From NCBI GenBank assembly GCA_949283785.1, contig CASDTR010000013.1:1-51355 (forward strand): 51,355 nucleotides of DNA, in the 5' to 3' direction. The stretch is from an uncultured Oscillospiraceae bacterium (lineage in GTDB: Bacteria > Bacillota > Clostridia > Oscillospirales > Acutalibacteraceae). The notes under the pieces are model-generated. The model searched no databases and was not told the origin of the DNA. It saw only the letters and a program-made list of their open reading frames with translations. Position 1 is the stretch's first letter; each line of letters opens with the position of its first letter. Positions 8,055-16,670 of the stretch are shown in pieces. A program made the translations under genes and the position numbers.

Positions 8055-8981
8055 TCAGTTAGCCTTTTTGCACACGAAGCAGAGCCATCCGCTGTCTTCG
8101 TGTCTTTCCGTAACCTTGAAGCCGTTCTTTTCGAAGGCCTCCAGCACTTCCTTTTCCCTTGTGTCGATGATTCCCGAAGTAATGAAAACTCCGTCATCCT
8201 TGAGAAAATCCCCTACCTGAGAGGAGAACATGATTATTATGTCCGCTACGATGTTGGCGGCGATTACGTCGAATTTCCCTGTTATTTTATCGGTCAGGTC
8301 TCCGTGGAACACCTTGTATCTCGGTTCCTCAAAGCCGTTGACTTTTCCGTTTTCTATTGCAGTTTTTACGGCCAGGGAATCGATGTCAACCGCCTCTGCT
8401 CTGTCGGCGCCGAGAAGCAGGGCTGCGATCGAAAGGATGCCGCTGCCGCAGCCTACGTCAAGGAGGACGGTTTCGGGAGTGATGTAATTTTCGAGGGATT
8501 CGAGGCAGAGCCTTGTGGTGTGGTGACCGCCTGTTCCGAAGGCGAGTCCCGGCTCTATATCGAGAACGGTTCTGCCCTGAGGGTCATATTCCTTTTCCCA
8601 GAGAGGACGTATCAGCAGCTTTTTTCCTACGGGAAGAGGTTTGAAGTATTCCTTCCAGTTGTTTTCCCAGTCCTCGTTTTTGCACATTTTAAGGGATATG
8701 CTGTTTTCTATTCCGCATTCCCTGAGCCTTTCGCTTATAAAAGCGGAGGCCTCTGCCGGATGCTCCGTAGGGGGAATGTAAAGGTGTATTATGCCTTTTG
8801 AGCGGTCTTTTTTGAGCAGATCCTCGTCAATCAGATCTATATGGGCGATATCCCAGGCTTCCTGCTCAAGATTTCTGTAATCCTCAATGTAAATACCGTA
8901 GGGGACGACCATCTGCGCGACGGCCTCCGCTGTGTCGATATGTTCGGCGGGAATTTCCACCATGACCTCGGTCCAGTCCAT
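8055..8981 (-). CDS. prmA: Ribosomal protein L11 methyltransferase
   Basis: A 308-aa class I SAM-dependent methyltransferase that trimethylates ribosomal protein L11. The SAM-binding motif LDVGCGSGILSIAALLLGA and the PrmA-type motif AANIVADIII are clear, as are the N-terminal substrate-binding part and the FGTGGHHTT motif. The frame opens at 9023, but the ATG at 8981 has the ideal AGGAGG six bases upstream and yields the normal PrmA N-terminus (MDWTEV). It is monocistronic and convergent with the DUF2804 gene. Confidence 0.95.
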   Translation of the reverse strand: MDWTEVMVEIPAEHIDTAEAVAQMVVPYGIYIEDYRNLEQEAWDIAHIDLIDEDLLKKDRSKGIIHLYIPPTEHPAEASAFISERLRECGIENSISLKMCKNEDWENNWKEYFKPLPVGKKLLIRPLWEKEYDPQGRTVLDIEPGLAFGTGGHHTTRLCLESLENYITPETVLLDVGCGSGILSIAALLLGADRAEAVDIDSLAVKTAIENGKVNGFEEPRYKVFHGDLTDKITGKFDVIAANIVADIIIMFSSQVGDFLKDDGVFITSGIIDTREKEVLEAFEKNGFKVTERHEDSGWLCFVCKKAN

Positions 8982-9090
8982 ATTAAGCCTCCTAAGAAGT
9001 TTATGACAAATATTATAAGTCAATATATATAAATAAGCAACAGGATATTTGTATTAAAGGTAGAAAAAAGGTGTAAAAAATGACAAAACT

Positions 9091-9119
9091 TTGAATAATG
9101 CTCTCGTTTGTGTTAAAAT
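9091..9119 (+). promoter_or_regulatory. Promoter of the GPH symporter gene
   Basis: TTGAAT (9091-9096) and TAAAAT (9114-9119) with a 17-base spacer. Transcription should begin near 9126, which rules out the upstream in-frame start at 9098. Confidence 0.65.
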
Positions 9120-9151
9120 ACCCCTCGTGTAAATTAACAGAAAGGATGTCA

Positions 9152-10849
9152 GTGTTGGAAAAGGTAAAAAAGTCAAGAAAAAATGTACTTAACAACTTAA
9201 AAGATGCCTCCACAAGAGAAATTTTAGCGTTTTCCCTTCTCCCCTTCGGATTGTTGACGTTCACCAATGTTATAGGAGGAGCGCTCAACGTTTACTTTTC
9301 AGACGTTTTGGGCTTGGGCCTCGTCGCTACGGGACTTATTCTCGCCCTTACAAAGGTTTGGGACGCGATCAATGACCCCATGATGGGTATGCTCGTTGAC
9401 AGAACGAGAACTAAATGGGGCAAATGCCGTCCCTGGGTTATCAGCATGTCAATCCCGCTGTGCGTGTCCCTTGTGCTGCTTTTTGCTCCCGTCGATTTCG
9501 GAGACAGATTCGGCACTTTTACAATTTCACAGATCAACCTTGAAGAAACAATTGCCACTATCGGCAGCGGTTTCCGCATCATCAGAGATCAGAGCGGAGA
9601 AATTTCAAAAGGTAATTTCTGGTATGCGGTTATAGCTTACCTGATTTTCTACACCTTCAACACCACCGTTGATATTCCCTACCAGGGACTTACTCCCCTT
9701 GTTTTCCCACAGAGTGAGCAGAGAGTCAAGGCCATTTCATGGAGCAATATTATCGGCTCGATCGGAACGGTGCTTCCTTCGATTGTATTTTTCCCCATAG
9801 TTTATGCTTTTAAGGATGAACGACAGGGATATTTTGTGGCGGCCATTGTCTTTGCCGTGCTTGCCGGCGTTCCCATGATAGCCTCTTTCTTCGGTATCAG
9901 AGAAAAAGTTTACATAAAGCCCCAAAAAGTAAAGTATACCAAAACTCTCAAGATGATATTCAGCAATAAGAATATGACCGTCCTTATTGTTACGGCGTTT
10001 TTCTCCGCAATAACAAATATCGGCGCCATGTTCCTTATGTATTTCGCAAAGTGGAACTGTTACGGAATCTTTGATTTCCCGGCGATTGAAGCCTGGATGA
10101 AGTCAACACTCGGCTTCTCCGTCCCCCTTTCCGAGGAAGGAATTTTGTTCCCGCTTCTGAGCATTTCCAGCGGTATTTCCTACATGCTTTCAATGGCGAT
10201 TGTTCCGCCTCTTCTTAAAAGAATGGATAAGAAAACCCTCTGGATAAGAATGAGTCTTATTTTCGCGGCAGCGGACGTGCTTGTTTTCCTTATCTGCATG
10301 TATGTTGTGCCTTACACCAGCGCTGATTTGGCTGTTGCCAGAGCGGGATTTGCTGTTTACGCGGTGCTTCGTTTCTTTACAAACTTCCCCGTAGGCATGA
10401 GCCTCGTCCTCATAACGGCTATTTTCTCCGACACGGTAGATACAATCGAGATGGAGTCGGGCGAGCGTCTTGAGGGAGCGGTTTTCTCCTTTAAGAGCCT
10501 TGTCAACAAGTTCGGTGTTGCGGGCTTCAACCTTATAATCATGGCCATAGTCAACGCTTTCGGATACGAGAACCTTCAACTTCTCGCTACAAAGAAGGAA
10601 GAGCTTGCCGCTGTCGGTCAGACTCTTCAGAGAAGCGAGGTCCTTCAGTACGAGCCTGCCCTCAATGCCATTTTCTTCATGCTCACGGTAATGGGAGCTG
10701 TCGGACTTGTGCTTCAGGCCATTCCTATGTTCTTCTATAAGTTCAACGAGAAGGAGAACGAGGAGAAGATCGCAAAATTCCGCGCTGAGAAGGAAGCAAG
10801 ACTTCAGGCCGAGCTCGACGCTGCTCTGGCTGCGCAGTCAGGCAAATAA
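9152..10849 (+). CDS. GPH-family sugar:cation symporter (MFS transporter)
   Basis: A protein of about 565 aa with some twelve hydrophobic helices. The segment WDAINDPMMGMLVDRTRTKWGKCRPW is the signature of glycoside-pentoside-hexuronide:cation symporters (melibiose/lactose-type carriers), which import sugars with H+ or Na+. It is longer than most because of an inserted loop after helix 4 (about residues 130-165) and a charged, probably coiled-coil C-terminal tail (EKEARLQAELDAALAA). The ribosome binding site AAAGGA (9141-9146) fits the GTG at 9152 or the TTG at 9155 better than the ATG at 9146. The sugar is unknown. Confidence 0.88.
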   Translation: MLEKVKKSRKNVLNNLKDASTREILAFSLLPFGLLTFTNVIGGALNVYFSDVLGLGLVATGLILALTKVWDAINDPMMGMLVDRTRTKWGKCRPWVISMSIPLCVSLVLLFAPVDFGDRFGTFTISQINLEETIATIGSGFRIIRDQSGEISKGNFWYAVIAYLIFYTFNTTVDIPYQGLTPLVFPQSEQRVKAISWSNIIGSIGTVLPSIVFFPIVYAFKDERQGYFVAAIVFAVLAGVPMIASFFGIREKVYIKPQKVKYTKTLKMIFSNKNMTVLIVTAFFSAITNIGAMFLMYFAKWNCYGIFDFPAIEAWMKSTLGFSVPLSEEGILFPLLSISSGISYMLSMAIVPPLLKRMDKKTLWIRMSLIFAAADVLVFLICMYVVPYTSADLAVARAGFAVYAVLRFFTNFPVGMSLVLITAIFSDTVDTIEMESGERLEGAVFSFKSLVNKFGVAGFNLIIMAIVNAFGYENLQLLATKKEELAAVGQTLQRSEVLQYEPALNAIFFMLTVMGAVGLVLQAIPMFFYKFNEKENEEKIAKFRAEKEARLQAELDAALAAQSGK

Positions 10850-10893
10850 ACCTTCCTGCGAAACGGAAAATGCAGAATATGTAATTTAAATCA

Positions 10894-10923
10894 AAGGAGC
10901 TCTCGTTTCGAGGGCTCCTTTTT
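10894..10923 (+). terminator. Terminator of the symporter gene
   Basis: AAGGAGCTCTCG (10894-10905) and CGAGGGCTCCTT (10909-10920) form a 12-bp stem with one mismatch and a three-base loop, ending in a T-run. Confidence 0.8.
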
Positions 10924-10928
10924 ATGGT

Positions 10929-12524
10929 TTAATCGGTTTGTTTTACGGGCCTGAGCAATCCTAAGATATCGGGGTCGATAACGGGTAGGGCGGAGGAGAC
11001 CACTCCTTTGGCGGCCGCCTTCAGGGGCAGACTTACGTTGAGACCGATAAATCCCATCCAAAATACGGCAAGGTCGTAGAGAGGCTGTTCGGCGCGGGTT
11101 TTGATGATAACGGTGCCGCGTTCTCCGAAAATAAAGCGCATTTTTCTTATCTGCGTCATCTGTAAGGGCCTTATCCAGACCTCGAAGCTTCCGTCGCTTC
11201 TCCAGGCGCCCTGGGCAGCTATGTCGAGCTTTAAGTCGGCAAGCTGTATTTTGCTCATTCGTACATCTCCGTCAAGGCCTATTTCGATGGTATTTTCGGG
11301 ACTGTTTTTTTCTTTAAAGGTCATGGAGGCGCTGCTCATGGAAAAATCAAATCGGATGTTGTTTAAATTGCCGGGCTTTTTTGAAAGCATGAAAGTTGCA
11401 GGGGCGGCAAGTATGCTTGCAAAGCCAGTATCCCTTGTATGTATCTCGCTTCCTATAAGCCGTGCCTCAGTCTGGGCGTTTCGCGGCATGGCTTCCATAA
11501 GAGGCATACTCAGAGAGGCGATTTTTTTCTTGAGCTTTTCAAGGGCCTCAGGGTTTTCAGGCATGGGTCCGTCTGTAAAGCCCTGCGGGAAATGACGCCA
11601 GACAGCGTTCAGCGTTCCCTGTTCGTCGGGAGCGCCTGCGTTTGTTACGATGCAGCAGTCATAATCCTCCAGTGCAATAGAAAACTGTGAGAAAAGGCCG
11701 TCACAGCGGTAGGAATTGGGCAGGCGGTTCCTCCAGAACTGAAAACCGTAGCCAACCCTGTTATCGGGCTTTCCTGGGGCGTTATCCACTTGATAGGCCG
11801 TCGCCTGAGCAAGGTAATCGGCGGGGATGATCTGCTTTCCCTCCCACACGCCTTTTTGCAGACAGCATTGGATTATTTTCGCCTGGTCCTCCGTTTTAAG
11901 CTGCAATCCCCAGCCTCCTGCCTCTATGCCGTTCTGATCGGCTTCCCAGAACGGTCGGTCGATGCCGAGAGGCTCGAAAAGCCTGGGCATAAGGTAGTCC
12001 ACAACGCTCAGCCCTGTGACCTTTTTCACAATGGCGCAGAGCATATAGGAGTTTTCGTTTGTATAGACGAATTTCGTGCCGGGCTTCCACGCAAAGGGCG
12101 CAGACAGGAAATTTTTTATCCAGTCGATTTTTTCCGTATTAACTGCGGGATTGATGAGCTTTCCGCTGGTCATGGTGAGCAGATGACGGATATTGAGCTC
12201 CATGGCCTCACGGGGAATTATTCTCGGCAGCTTGTCGTCGAAAAGGGGATAGACCTTGGTGTCAAGAGATATAAGCCCTTCCGAGACGGCGTAACCTATT
12301 GCAAGGGAGGCTATGCTCTTGCTGTGAGAATACATGGTGTGGGCGGTTTCGCTGTTGAAAGGTTTCCACCAGGCTTCCGCCGCGACTTTACCGTGGCGCA
12401 GTATCATAAAGGAGTGAAGCTCAATTTTGCTCTTCTCACAGTCCTCTATAAAATTTAGGATGGATTGAGAGGAGATTCCCAAAGATTCGGGACTGTCTGC
12501 ACGTTCCAAACACTTTTTTGCCAT
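10929..12524 (-). CDS. Beta-lactamase-fold serine hydrolase (S12/class C-like)
   Basis: A 531-aa protein with a serine hydrolase domain (about 1-330) of the class C beta-lactamase/DD-peptidase/esterase group. The SxxK motif is Ser66-His-Ser-Lys69 (YSHSKSIASLA) and the YxN motif is Tyr154-Thr-Asn156. The third motif (usually HxG or KTG) is not obvious: the region reads DGLFSQFSIAL. The C-terminal 200 residues form an extra beta-rich domain. With no signal peptide, an esterase or amidase acting on a small substrate inside the cell is more likely than cell-wall work. A GGAGAG ribosome binding site lies rather far (about 13 bases) from the ATG. Confidence 0.8.
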   Translation of the reverse strand: MAKKCLERADSPESLGISSQSILNFIEDCEKSKIELHSFMILRHGKVAAEAWWKPFNSETAHTMYSHSKSIASLAIGYAVSEGLISLDTKVYPLFDDKLPRIIPREAMELNIRHLLTMTSGKLINPAVNTEKIDWIKNFLSAPFAWKPGTKFVYTNENSYMLCAIVKKVTGLSVVDYLMPRLFEPLGIDRPFWEADQNGIEAGGWGLQLKTEDQAKIIQCCLQKGVWEGKQIIPADYLAQATAYQVDNAPGKPDNRVGYGFQFWRNRLPNSYRCDGLFSQFSIALEDYDCCIVTNAGAPDEQGTLNAVWRHFPQGFTDGPMPENPEALEKLKKKIASLSMPLMEAMPRNAQTEARLIGSEIHTRDTGFASILAAPATFMLSKKPGNLNNIRFDFSMSSASMTFKEKNSPENTIEIGLDGDVRMSKIQLADLKLDIAAQGAWRSDGSFEVWIRPLQMTQIRKMRFIFGERGTVIIKTRAEQPLYDLAVFWMGFIGLNVSLPLKAAAKGVVSSALPVIDPDILGLLRPVKQTD

Positions 12525-12787
12525 ATTTATTTTAATCTCTCCTTTTTTTATATTTGACGAATTTTATTAGTGAATTATAACATTTTTTAATGAATTTGTA
12601 AAGAATTTGTATATAAATTAACACAGCAAAAACGTAACTTTATGTAAATTTTATTTTTTAAAAGTAAATGTGAAAAAAGAGTCAATAGTAATTTGTGAAA
12701 AAATATTATAAATACGGTTGACAGAAGGGCTTTTTTATTCACTGATACAAAGTTTCTTTTTAGTCTTAAAACTGTCGAAAAAGCTGT
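12525..12787. other. AT-rich divergent spacer without genes
   Basis: About 260 bp of very AT-rich DNA between the minus-strand hydrolase and plus-strand pflB. A loose Rex-box-like sequence lies at 12607-12624 (TTGTATATAAATTAACAC, about 11 of 14 defined positions of the clostridial consensus). No convincing reading frame was found. Confidence 0.4.
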
Positions 12788-12940
12788 TATAATACTTATG
12801 GAAAGGCAGGTATACAAGCAATCTTTCTGCCTGTTCCCGAATAAGATAAATTTCGCTTTCGGGCGATTTATAATGACGCCGCTTCCCGCGCGTCGGCGTC
12901 AGCAGCACAAGCCGCGGTATCAGGAAAGGAAGGGATAAAA
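12788..12940 (+). promoter_or_regulatory. pflB promoter element and structured 5' leader
   Basis: TATAAT at 12788-12793 is a probable -10, with a poor -35. The following ~140-base leader holds three inverted repeats: AGGCAG / CTGCCT (about 12804-12833), CCCGAA / TTCGGG (about 12836-12863) and a perfect TGACGCCG / CGGCGTCA (12874-12881 / 12894-12901). AAAGGAAGGGA then precedes the ATG. It lacks the conserved 3' CCGCCUGGGCA block of the ZTP (pfl) riboswitch. Its function is unknown. Confidence 0.45.
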
Positions 12941-15136
12941 ATGGAAAACAAAATTAATGTAAGAGACTTTATTATCGAAAATTATACTCCTTATTACGGA
13001 GACGGTGACTTCCTTGCTCCCGCAACGGAAAAGACACTTAAGCTTTTTGATAAGGTTAAGAAGCTCATGGAAGCTGAAAGACAGGCAGGCGGAGTGCTCG
13101 ATATAGACGAGCATACGATTTCCACCATTTCCGCCCATGAGCCGGGCTATATTGACAGGGAGCTTGAGGATATAGTGGGCCTTCAGACGGATGCTCCTCT
13201 CAAGAGAGCTATAATCCCCTTTGGAGGAATCCGCATGGTTCGTTCTTCACTCAAGGCATATAACCGTGAGATGGACCCCAGAGTGGAGGACATCTTCCAT
13301 TACAGGAAGACTCATAACGACGGCGTTTTTGACTGCTATTCCGAAGAGATGAGAAAAGCCCGCCATACGGGTATCATTACAGGCCTTCCCGACGCCTACG
13401 GCAGAGGCAGAATAATCGGCGACTACCGCCGCGTAGCCCTTTACGGTGTAGATTTCCTCATTGAGCAGAAGCAGGAGGCAAAGAGAGAGATAGCGAGCCG
13501 CGAGAGACTTCACGGAGAGGAAATCAGAACCCTCGAAGAAATCTCCGATCAGATAAGAGCTCTTGAAGAGCTCAAGGTAATGGCCGCAAAATACGGCTAT
13601 GATATAAGCAAGCCCGCGACTGATTTCAAAGAGGCTGTTCAGTGGGTATACTTCGGATACCTCGGAGCCGTAAAGGAGCAGAACGGCGCGGCCATGAGCC
13701 TCGGACGCGTTTCCACATTCCTCGATATCTATGCGGAGCGCGACCTCAAGAGCGGCAGGTACACAGAGAGCGAGATCCAGGAGATTGTTGACTCCTTCGT
13801 TATGAAGCTTCGCATGGTCCGCTTCCTGAGGACTCCCGCTTACGATGAGCTTTTCTCAGGAGACCCCACATGGGTTACAGAGTCCATCGGCGGTATCGGC
13901 CTTGACGGACGTCCTCTTGTAACGAAGAACTCCTTCCGTTTCCTTCACACTCTTGTAAATCTCGGACCCGCTCCCGAGCCCAACATGACAATTCTCTGGA
14001 GCTCAAAGCTCCCCGAGGGCTTCAAGAATTTTTGCTCAAAGATTTCTATCGAGACATCCTCTATCCAGTACGAAAACGATGACCTTATGCGTGAAAAGTT
14101 CGGCGATGACTACGGCATAGCCTGCTGCGTAAGCGCCATGAGAATCGGCAAGCAGATGCAGTTTTTCGGAGCAAGGGCAAACCTTGCTAAGGCTCTGCTT
14201 TACGCAATTAACGGCGGTAAGGACGAGAAGAGCGGAGATCAGATAGCTCCCGCCTTCGAGCCTATCACAGACGAGTATCTTGATTACGATAAGGTCTATG
14301 AAAAGTACGACAAAATGTGCGACTGGCTTGCAGGCCTTTACATCAACACCCTTAACATTATCCACTATATGCACGATAAATACGCTTATGAAAAGCTTGA
14401 AATGGCTCTTCATGACGAAGATATCGTAAGGACCTCCGCTTGCGGCATCGCGGGCTTCAGCGTTGTTGTTGACAGCCTTTCTGCTATCAAATATGCAAAG
14501 GTTAAGCCCATACGCAACGAAGACGGACTTGTGGTCGATTACGAAATCGAAGGCGATTATCCCGCATTCGGCAACAATGACCCCAGAGTTGACGAGATCG
14601 CCTGCGAGGTCGTTGAGAAGTTCATGGCAAAGCTTGCTCAGCACCACACATACCGTCATTCAAAGCCCACCCTTTCAATTCTTACAATCACATCAAACGT
14701 CGTTTACGGCAAAAAAACCGGCAACACTCCCGACGGACGCCGCGCAGGGGAGCCCTTTGCTCCCGGCGCCAACCCCATGCATAAGAGGGACAAAAACGGC
14801 TGCATAGCCTCAATGATGTCAGTTGCAAAGCTCCCCTATGACGCTGCTGAGGACGGTATTTCCTACACATTCTCAATTGTTCCCGGCGCACTCGGCAAGA
14901 CCGAGGATGAGAAGATAGTAAACCTTGCAAAGCTCCTTGATGGATACTTTGACGAGACAGGCCACCATATCAACGTAAACGTTCTCAATCGTGAGGTACT
15001 CCTTGACGCTATGGATCATCCTGAGCTTTATCCTCAGCTTACGGTGAGAGTTTCGGGCTACGCCGTAAACTTTGTAAAGCTCACAAGAGAGCAGCAGCTT
15101 GACGTTATAAACCGTACATTCCACACCCGCTTCTAA
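12941..15136 (+). CDS. pflB: Pyruvate formate-lyase (formate C-acetyltransferase)
   Basis: A 731-aa glycyl radical enzyme converting pyruvate and CoA to acetyl-CoA and formate in the cytosol. The adjacent catalytic cysteines Cys395-Cys396 (GIACCVSAM) mark a true PFL rather than a diol dehydratase or another glycyl radical enzyme. The radical-bearing glycine is about residue 706 ([10 protein letters not shown]), 25 residues from the C-terminus. Length is close to the ~750-760 aa norm. Codon usage looks optimised (many C-ending codons), as expected for an abundant fermentation enzyme. The activase gene follows after 26 bases, probably in one transcript ending at 15945. Confidence 0.97.
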   Translation: MENKINVRDFIIENYTPYYGDGDFLAPATEKTLKLFDKVKKLMEAERQAGGVLDIDEHTISTISAHEPGYIDRELEDIVGLQTDAPLKRAIIPFGGIRMVRSSLKAYNREMDPRVEDIFHYRKTHNDGVFDCYSEEMRKARHTGIITGLPDAYGRGRIIGDYRRVALYGVDFLIEQKQEAKREIASRERLHGEEIRTLEEISDQIRALEELKVMAAKYGYDISKPATDFKEAVQWVYFGYLGAVKEQNGAAMSLGRVSTFLDIYAERDLKSGRYTESEIQEIVDSFVMKLRMVRFLRTPAYDELFSGDPTWVTESIGGIGLDGRPLVTKNSFRFLHTLVNLGPAPEPNMTILWSSKLPEGFKNFCSKISIETSSIQYENDDLMREKFGDDYGIACCVSAMRIGKQMQFFGARANLAKALLYAINGGKDEKSGDQIAPAFEPITDEYLDYDKVYEKYDKMCDWLAGLYINTLNIIHYMHDKYAYEKLEMALHDEDIVRTSACGIAGFSVVVDSLSAIKYAKVKPIRNEDGLVVDYEIEGDYPAFGNNDPRVDEIACEVVEKFMAKLAQHHTYRHSKPTLSILTITSNVVYGKKTGNTPDGRRAGEPFAPGANPMHKRDKNGCIASMMSVAKLPYDAAEDGISYTFSIVPGALGKTEDEKIVNLAKLLDGYFDETGHHINVNVLNREVLLDAMDHPELYPQLTVRVSGYAVNFVKLTREQQLDVINRTFHTRF

Positions 15137-15162
15137 CAGAAAATATACAGGCAGGGGTATTT

Positions 15163-15897
15163 ATGGCTAAAGAGCTAATCGGAAAATTTCATTCAAAAGA
15201 GACTTTCGGCACCGTGGACGGCCCCGGAATACGCTATGTGGCGTTTATGCAGGGGTGCGCATTAAGGTGCAGATACTGTCACAACCCCGACACATGGCTT
15301 GCAGACTCTTACAGTTATACAATGACCGTTGATGAGCTTGTGGAGGATGTGAAGCAGTACAGGAATTTTATACGCACTGGAGGGGTGACCTTTTCGGGCG
15401 GGGAGCCCCTTTTGCAGCATGAATTTGTCACTGAGGCCATTTTAAGGCTGAAGGATGAGGGATTCGGAACGGCCCTTGACACCTGCGGCTATTTTCCCCT
15501 GGAAAAAGCGAAAACCGCTCTTCGCGAGGCGGAAGTGGTTATGCTGGATATAAAGGCTATAGACAGCGCCATGTGCGCGGCAATCACCGGCCACAGCAAC
15601 GAAAATGCCCTGAAAGTCCTTCGCTTTCTCGAGGAAGAGGGACAGCGCGTTTGGATACGCCATGTGCTTCTCCCGGGATTTACCCTTATGGAATCGGAGC
15701 TGAGAAAGCTTGCGAATTTTCTCAAAGACTATAAATGCATAGAATGCGTAGAGCTTCTGCCTTTCCATAAAATGGGAGAGTTTAAATGGGAGCAGCTCAA
15801 TCTCAGCTATTCTCTCAAAGGAGTCGCCTCTCCCGCTTCCGAAGAGGTGGAAAGAGCGAGAAGGATTTTTACTGAGGCAGGACTTATGCTTCACTGA
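15163..15897 (+). CDS. pflA: Pyruvate formate-lyase activating enzyme
   Basis: A 244-aa radical SAM protein that installs the glycyl radical on PflB. The [4Fe-4S]-binding CxxxCxxC is Cys32, Cys36 and Cys39 (GCALRCRYCHNP), and the SAM-binding GGE motif follows (FSGGEPLLQ). Length and motif order match PflA. It is directly downstream of pflB with a short gap and ends 19 bases before a terminator, so the two form an operon. Confidence 0.96.
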   Translation: MAKELIGKFHSKETFGTVDGPGIRYVAFMQGCALRCRYCHNPDTWLADSYSYTMTVDELVEDVKQYRNFIRTGGVTFSGGEPLLQHEFVTEAILRLKDEGFGTALDTCGYFPLEKAKTALREAEVVMLDIKAIDSAMCAAITGHSNENALKVLRFLEEEGQRVWIRHVLLPGFTLMESELRKLANFLKDYKCIECVELLPFHKMGEFKWEQLNLSYSLKGVASPASEEVERARRIFTEAGLMLH

Positions 15898-15915
15898 TAA
15901 CACAATAAAAAAATT

Positions 15916-15945
15916 AAAGCACCGCTTAAGCGGTGCTTTTTTTGT
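15916..15945 (+). terminator. Terminator of pflB-pflA
   Basis: AAAGCACCGCTT (15916-15927) and AAGCGGTGCTTT (15928-15939) form a perfect inverted repeat ending in a run of seven T. Confidence 0.9.
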
Positions 15946-16670
15946 ATAGATTTAATCTTAATTGGGGAAATTTTATTGACCACCGACGCTTGGTGTGCAA
16001 GTTAGGAACAAGCAATAGAAAAATATTTAGTAGGGTTCTGCTTCTTACCCGTACTTTGATAAACAAGAAAATTTTAACGTAGGCGCTTATACTTTTGTGC
16101 GCTGTATCTCGGTATGCGGATTGTGTGCAGTCTCAGCCTGCGCCGCTCGTGCCGCGGCAGGGCACTTCCTTTTGCCCATGGCGGTAAAAGGAAGCAAAAG
16201 CGCATTTCACTTGCCAAAACAGTAAGCGCTAATCAGCGCAAAATAAGTTTTCAGCAAACGTCCGCCGACGGCAGCCCAGAAATTTTATTTTATTATCCTC
16301 ACACAGTAAAACGTTTTACTGTGTGCCATGTATTTTATCTTGCCGTCGGATTTGGTTGTGTAAGCGTTCACAAATTTACGTCGGCAGTTTAGTGGGATTA
16401 ATTTATCACCATCAGAGTGCAAATGCTTTACTCTTACCATATCTTTTCCTTTGCCGACGTGTGCGACTGTCGTGAGGTAAGTTTGCTGTAAGCCTTTGGA
16501 TTGAATTTTATTATTTTTTTGCTTTACATAAACTAAGATGCATGCAATTATAGCTGCTTATTTCTGTGTTTTGGTATGCAAAATGGGTGCAGCGTCACGC
16601 TGGCGCAGGTAATTATAGTTGTTCTTTACTGTGTGGATTGAAAGCGGACATGTGCGCCGCAGGGCGTGTG
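15946..16670. repeat. Repeat-rich gene-free spacer, possible dispersed or decayed element
   Basis: About 725 bp between the convergent pflA and GH20 genes without a supportable gene. It contains a hairpin built on CTTCCTTTT / AAAAGGAAG (16165-16194), a perfect 26-bp palindrome (16300-16325), and several copies of CCGACG/CGTCGG: 16265-16273, 16341-16349, 16378-16386 and 16452-16460. The first pair flanks the palindrome symmetrically, and the last two are inverted to each other. TTTACTGTGTG recurs at 16315-16325 and 16625-16635. The pattern suggests a dispersed intergenic repeat or a degraded mobile element. The 92-codon frame at 16114-16392 looks spurious. Confidence 0.5.
16300..16325. repeat. 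Perfect 26-bp palindrome with LacI-type core
   Basis: CACACAGTAAAAC is followed immediately by its exact reverse complement. The centre AAAACGTTTT has the CG-centred form of LacI/CcpA-family operators. It lies more than 300 bp from the ends of both flanking convergent genes, so no obvious target promoter is next to it. Confidence 0.6.

Noticed and set aside
12607-12624. Rex box upstream of pflB
   Set aside because: About three mismatches to the consensus and more than 300 bp from the pflB start; too weak to call, kept only as a note.
12788-12940. ZTP (pfl) riboswitch upstream of pflB
   Set aside because: The conserved 3' CCGCCUGGGCA element and matching 5' half are absent.
16114-16392. 92-codon plus-strand frame in the repeat-rich spacer
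   Set aside because: No ribosome binding site, basic low-complexity N-terminus, lies across a hairpin and a 26-bp palindrome, no recognised domain.
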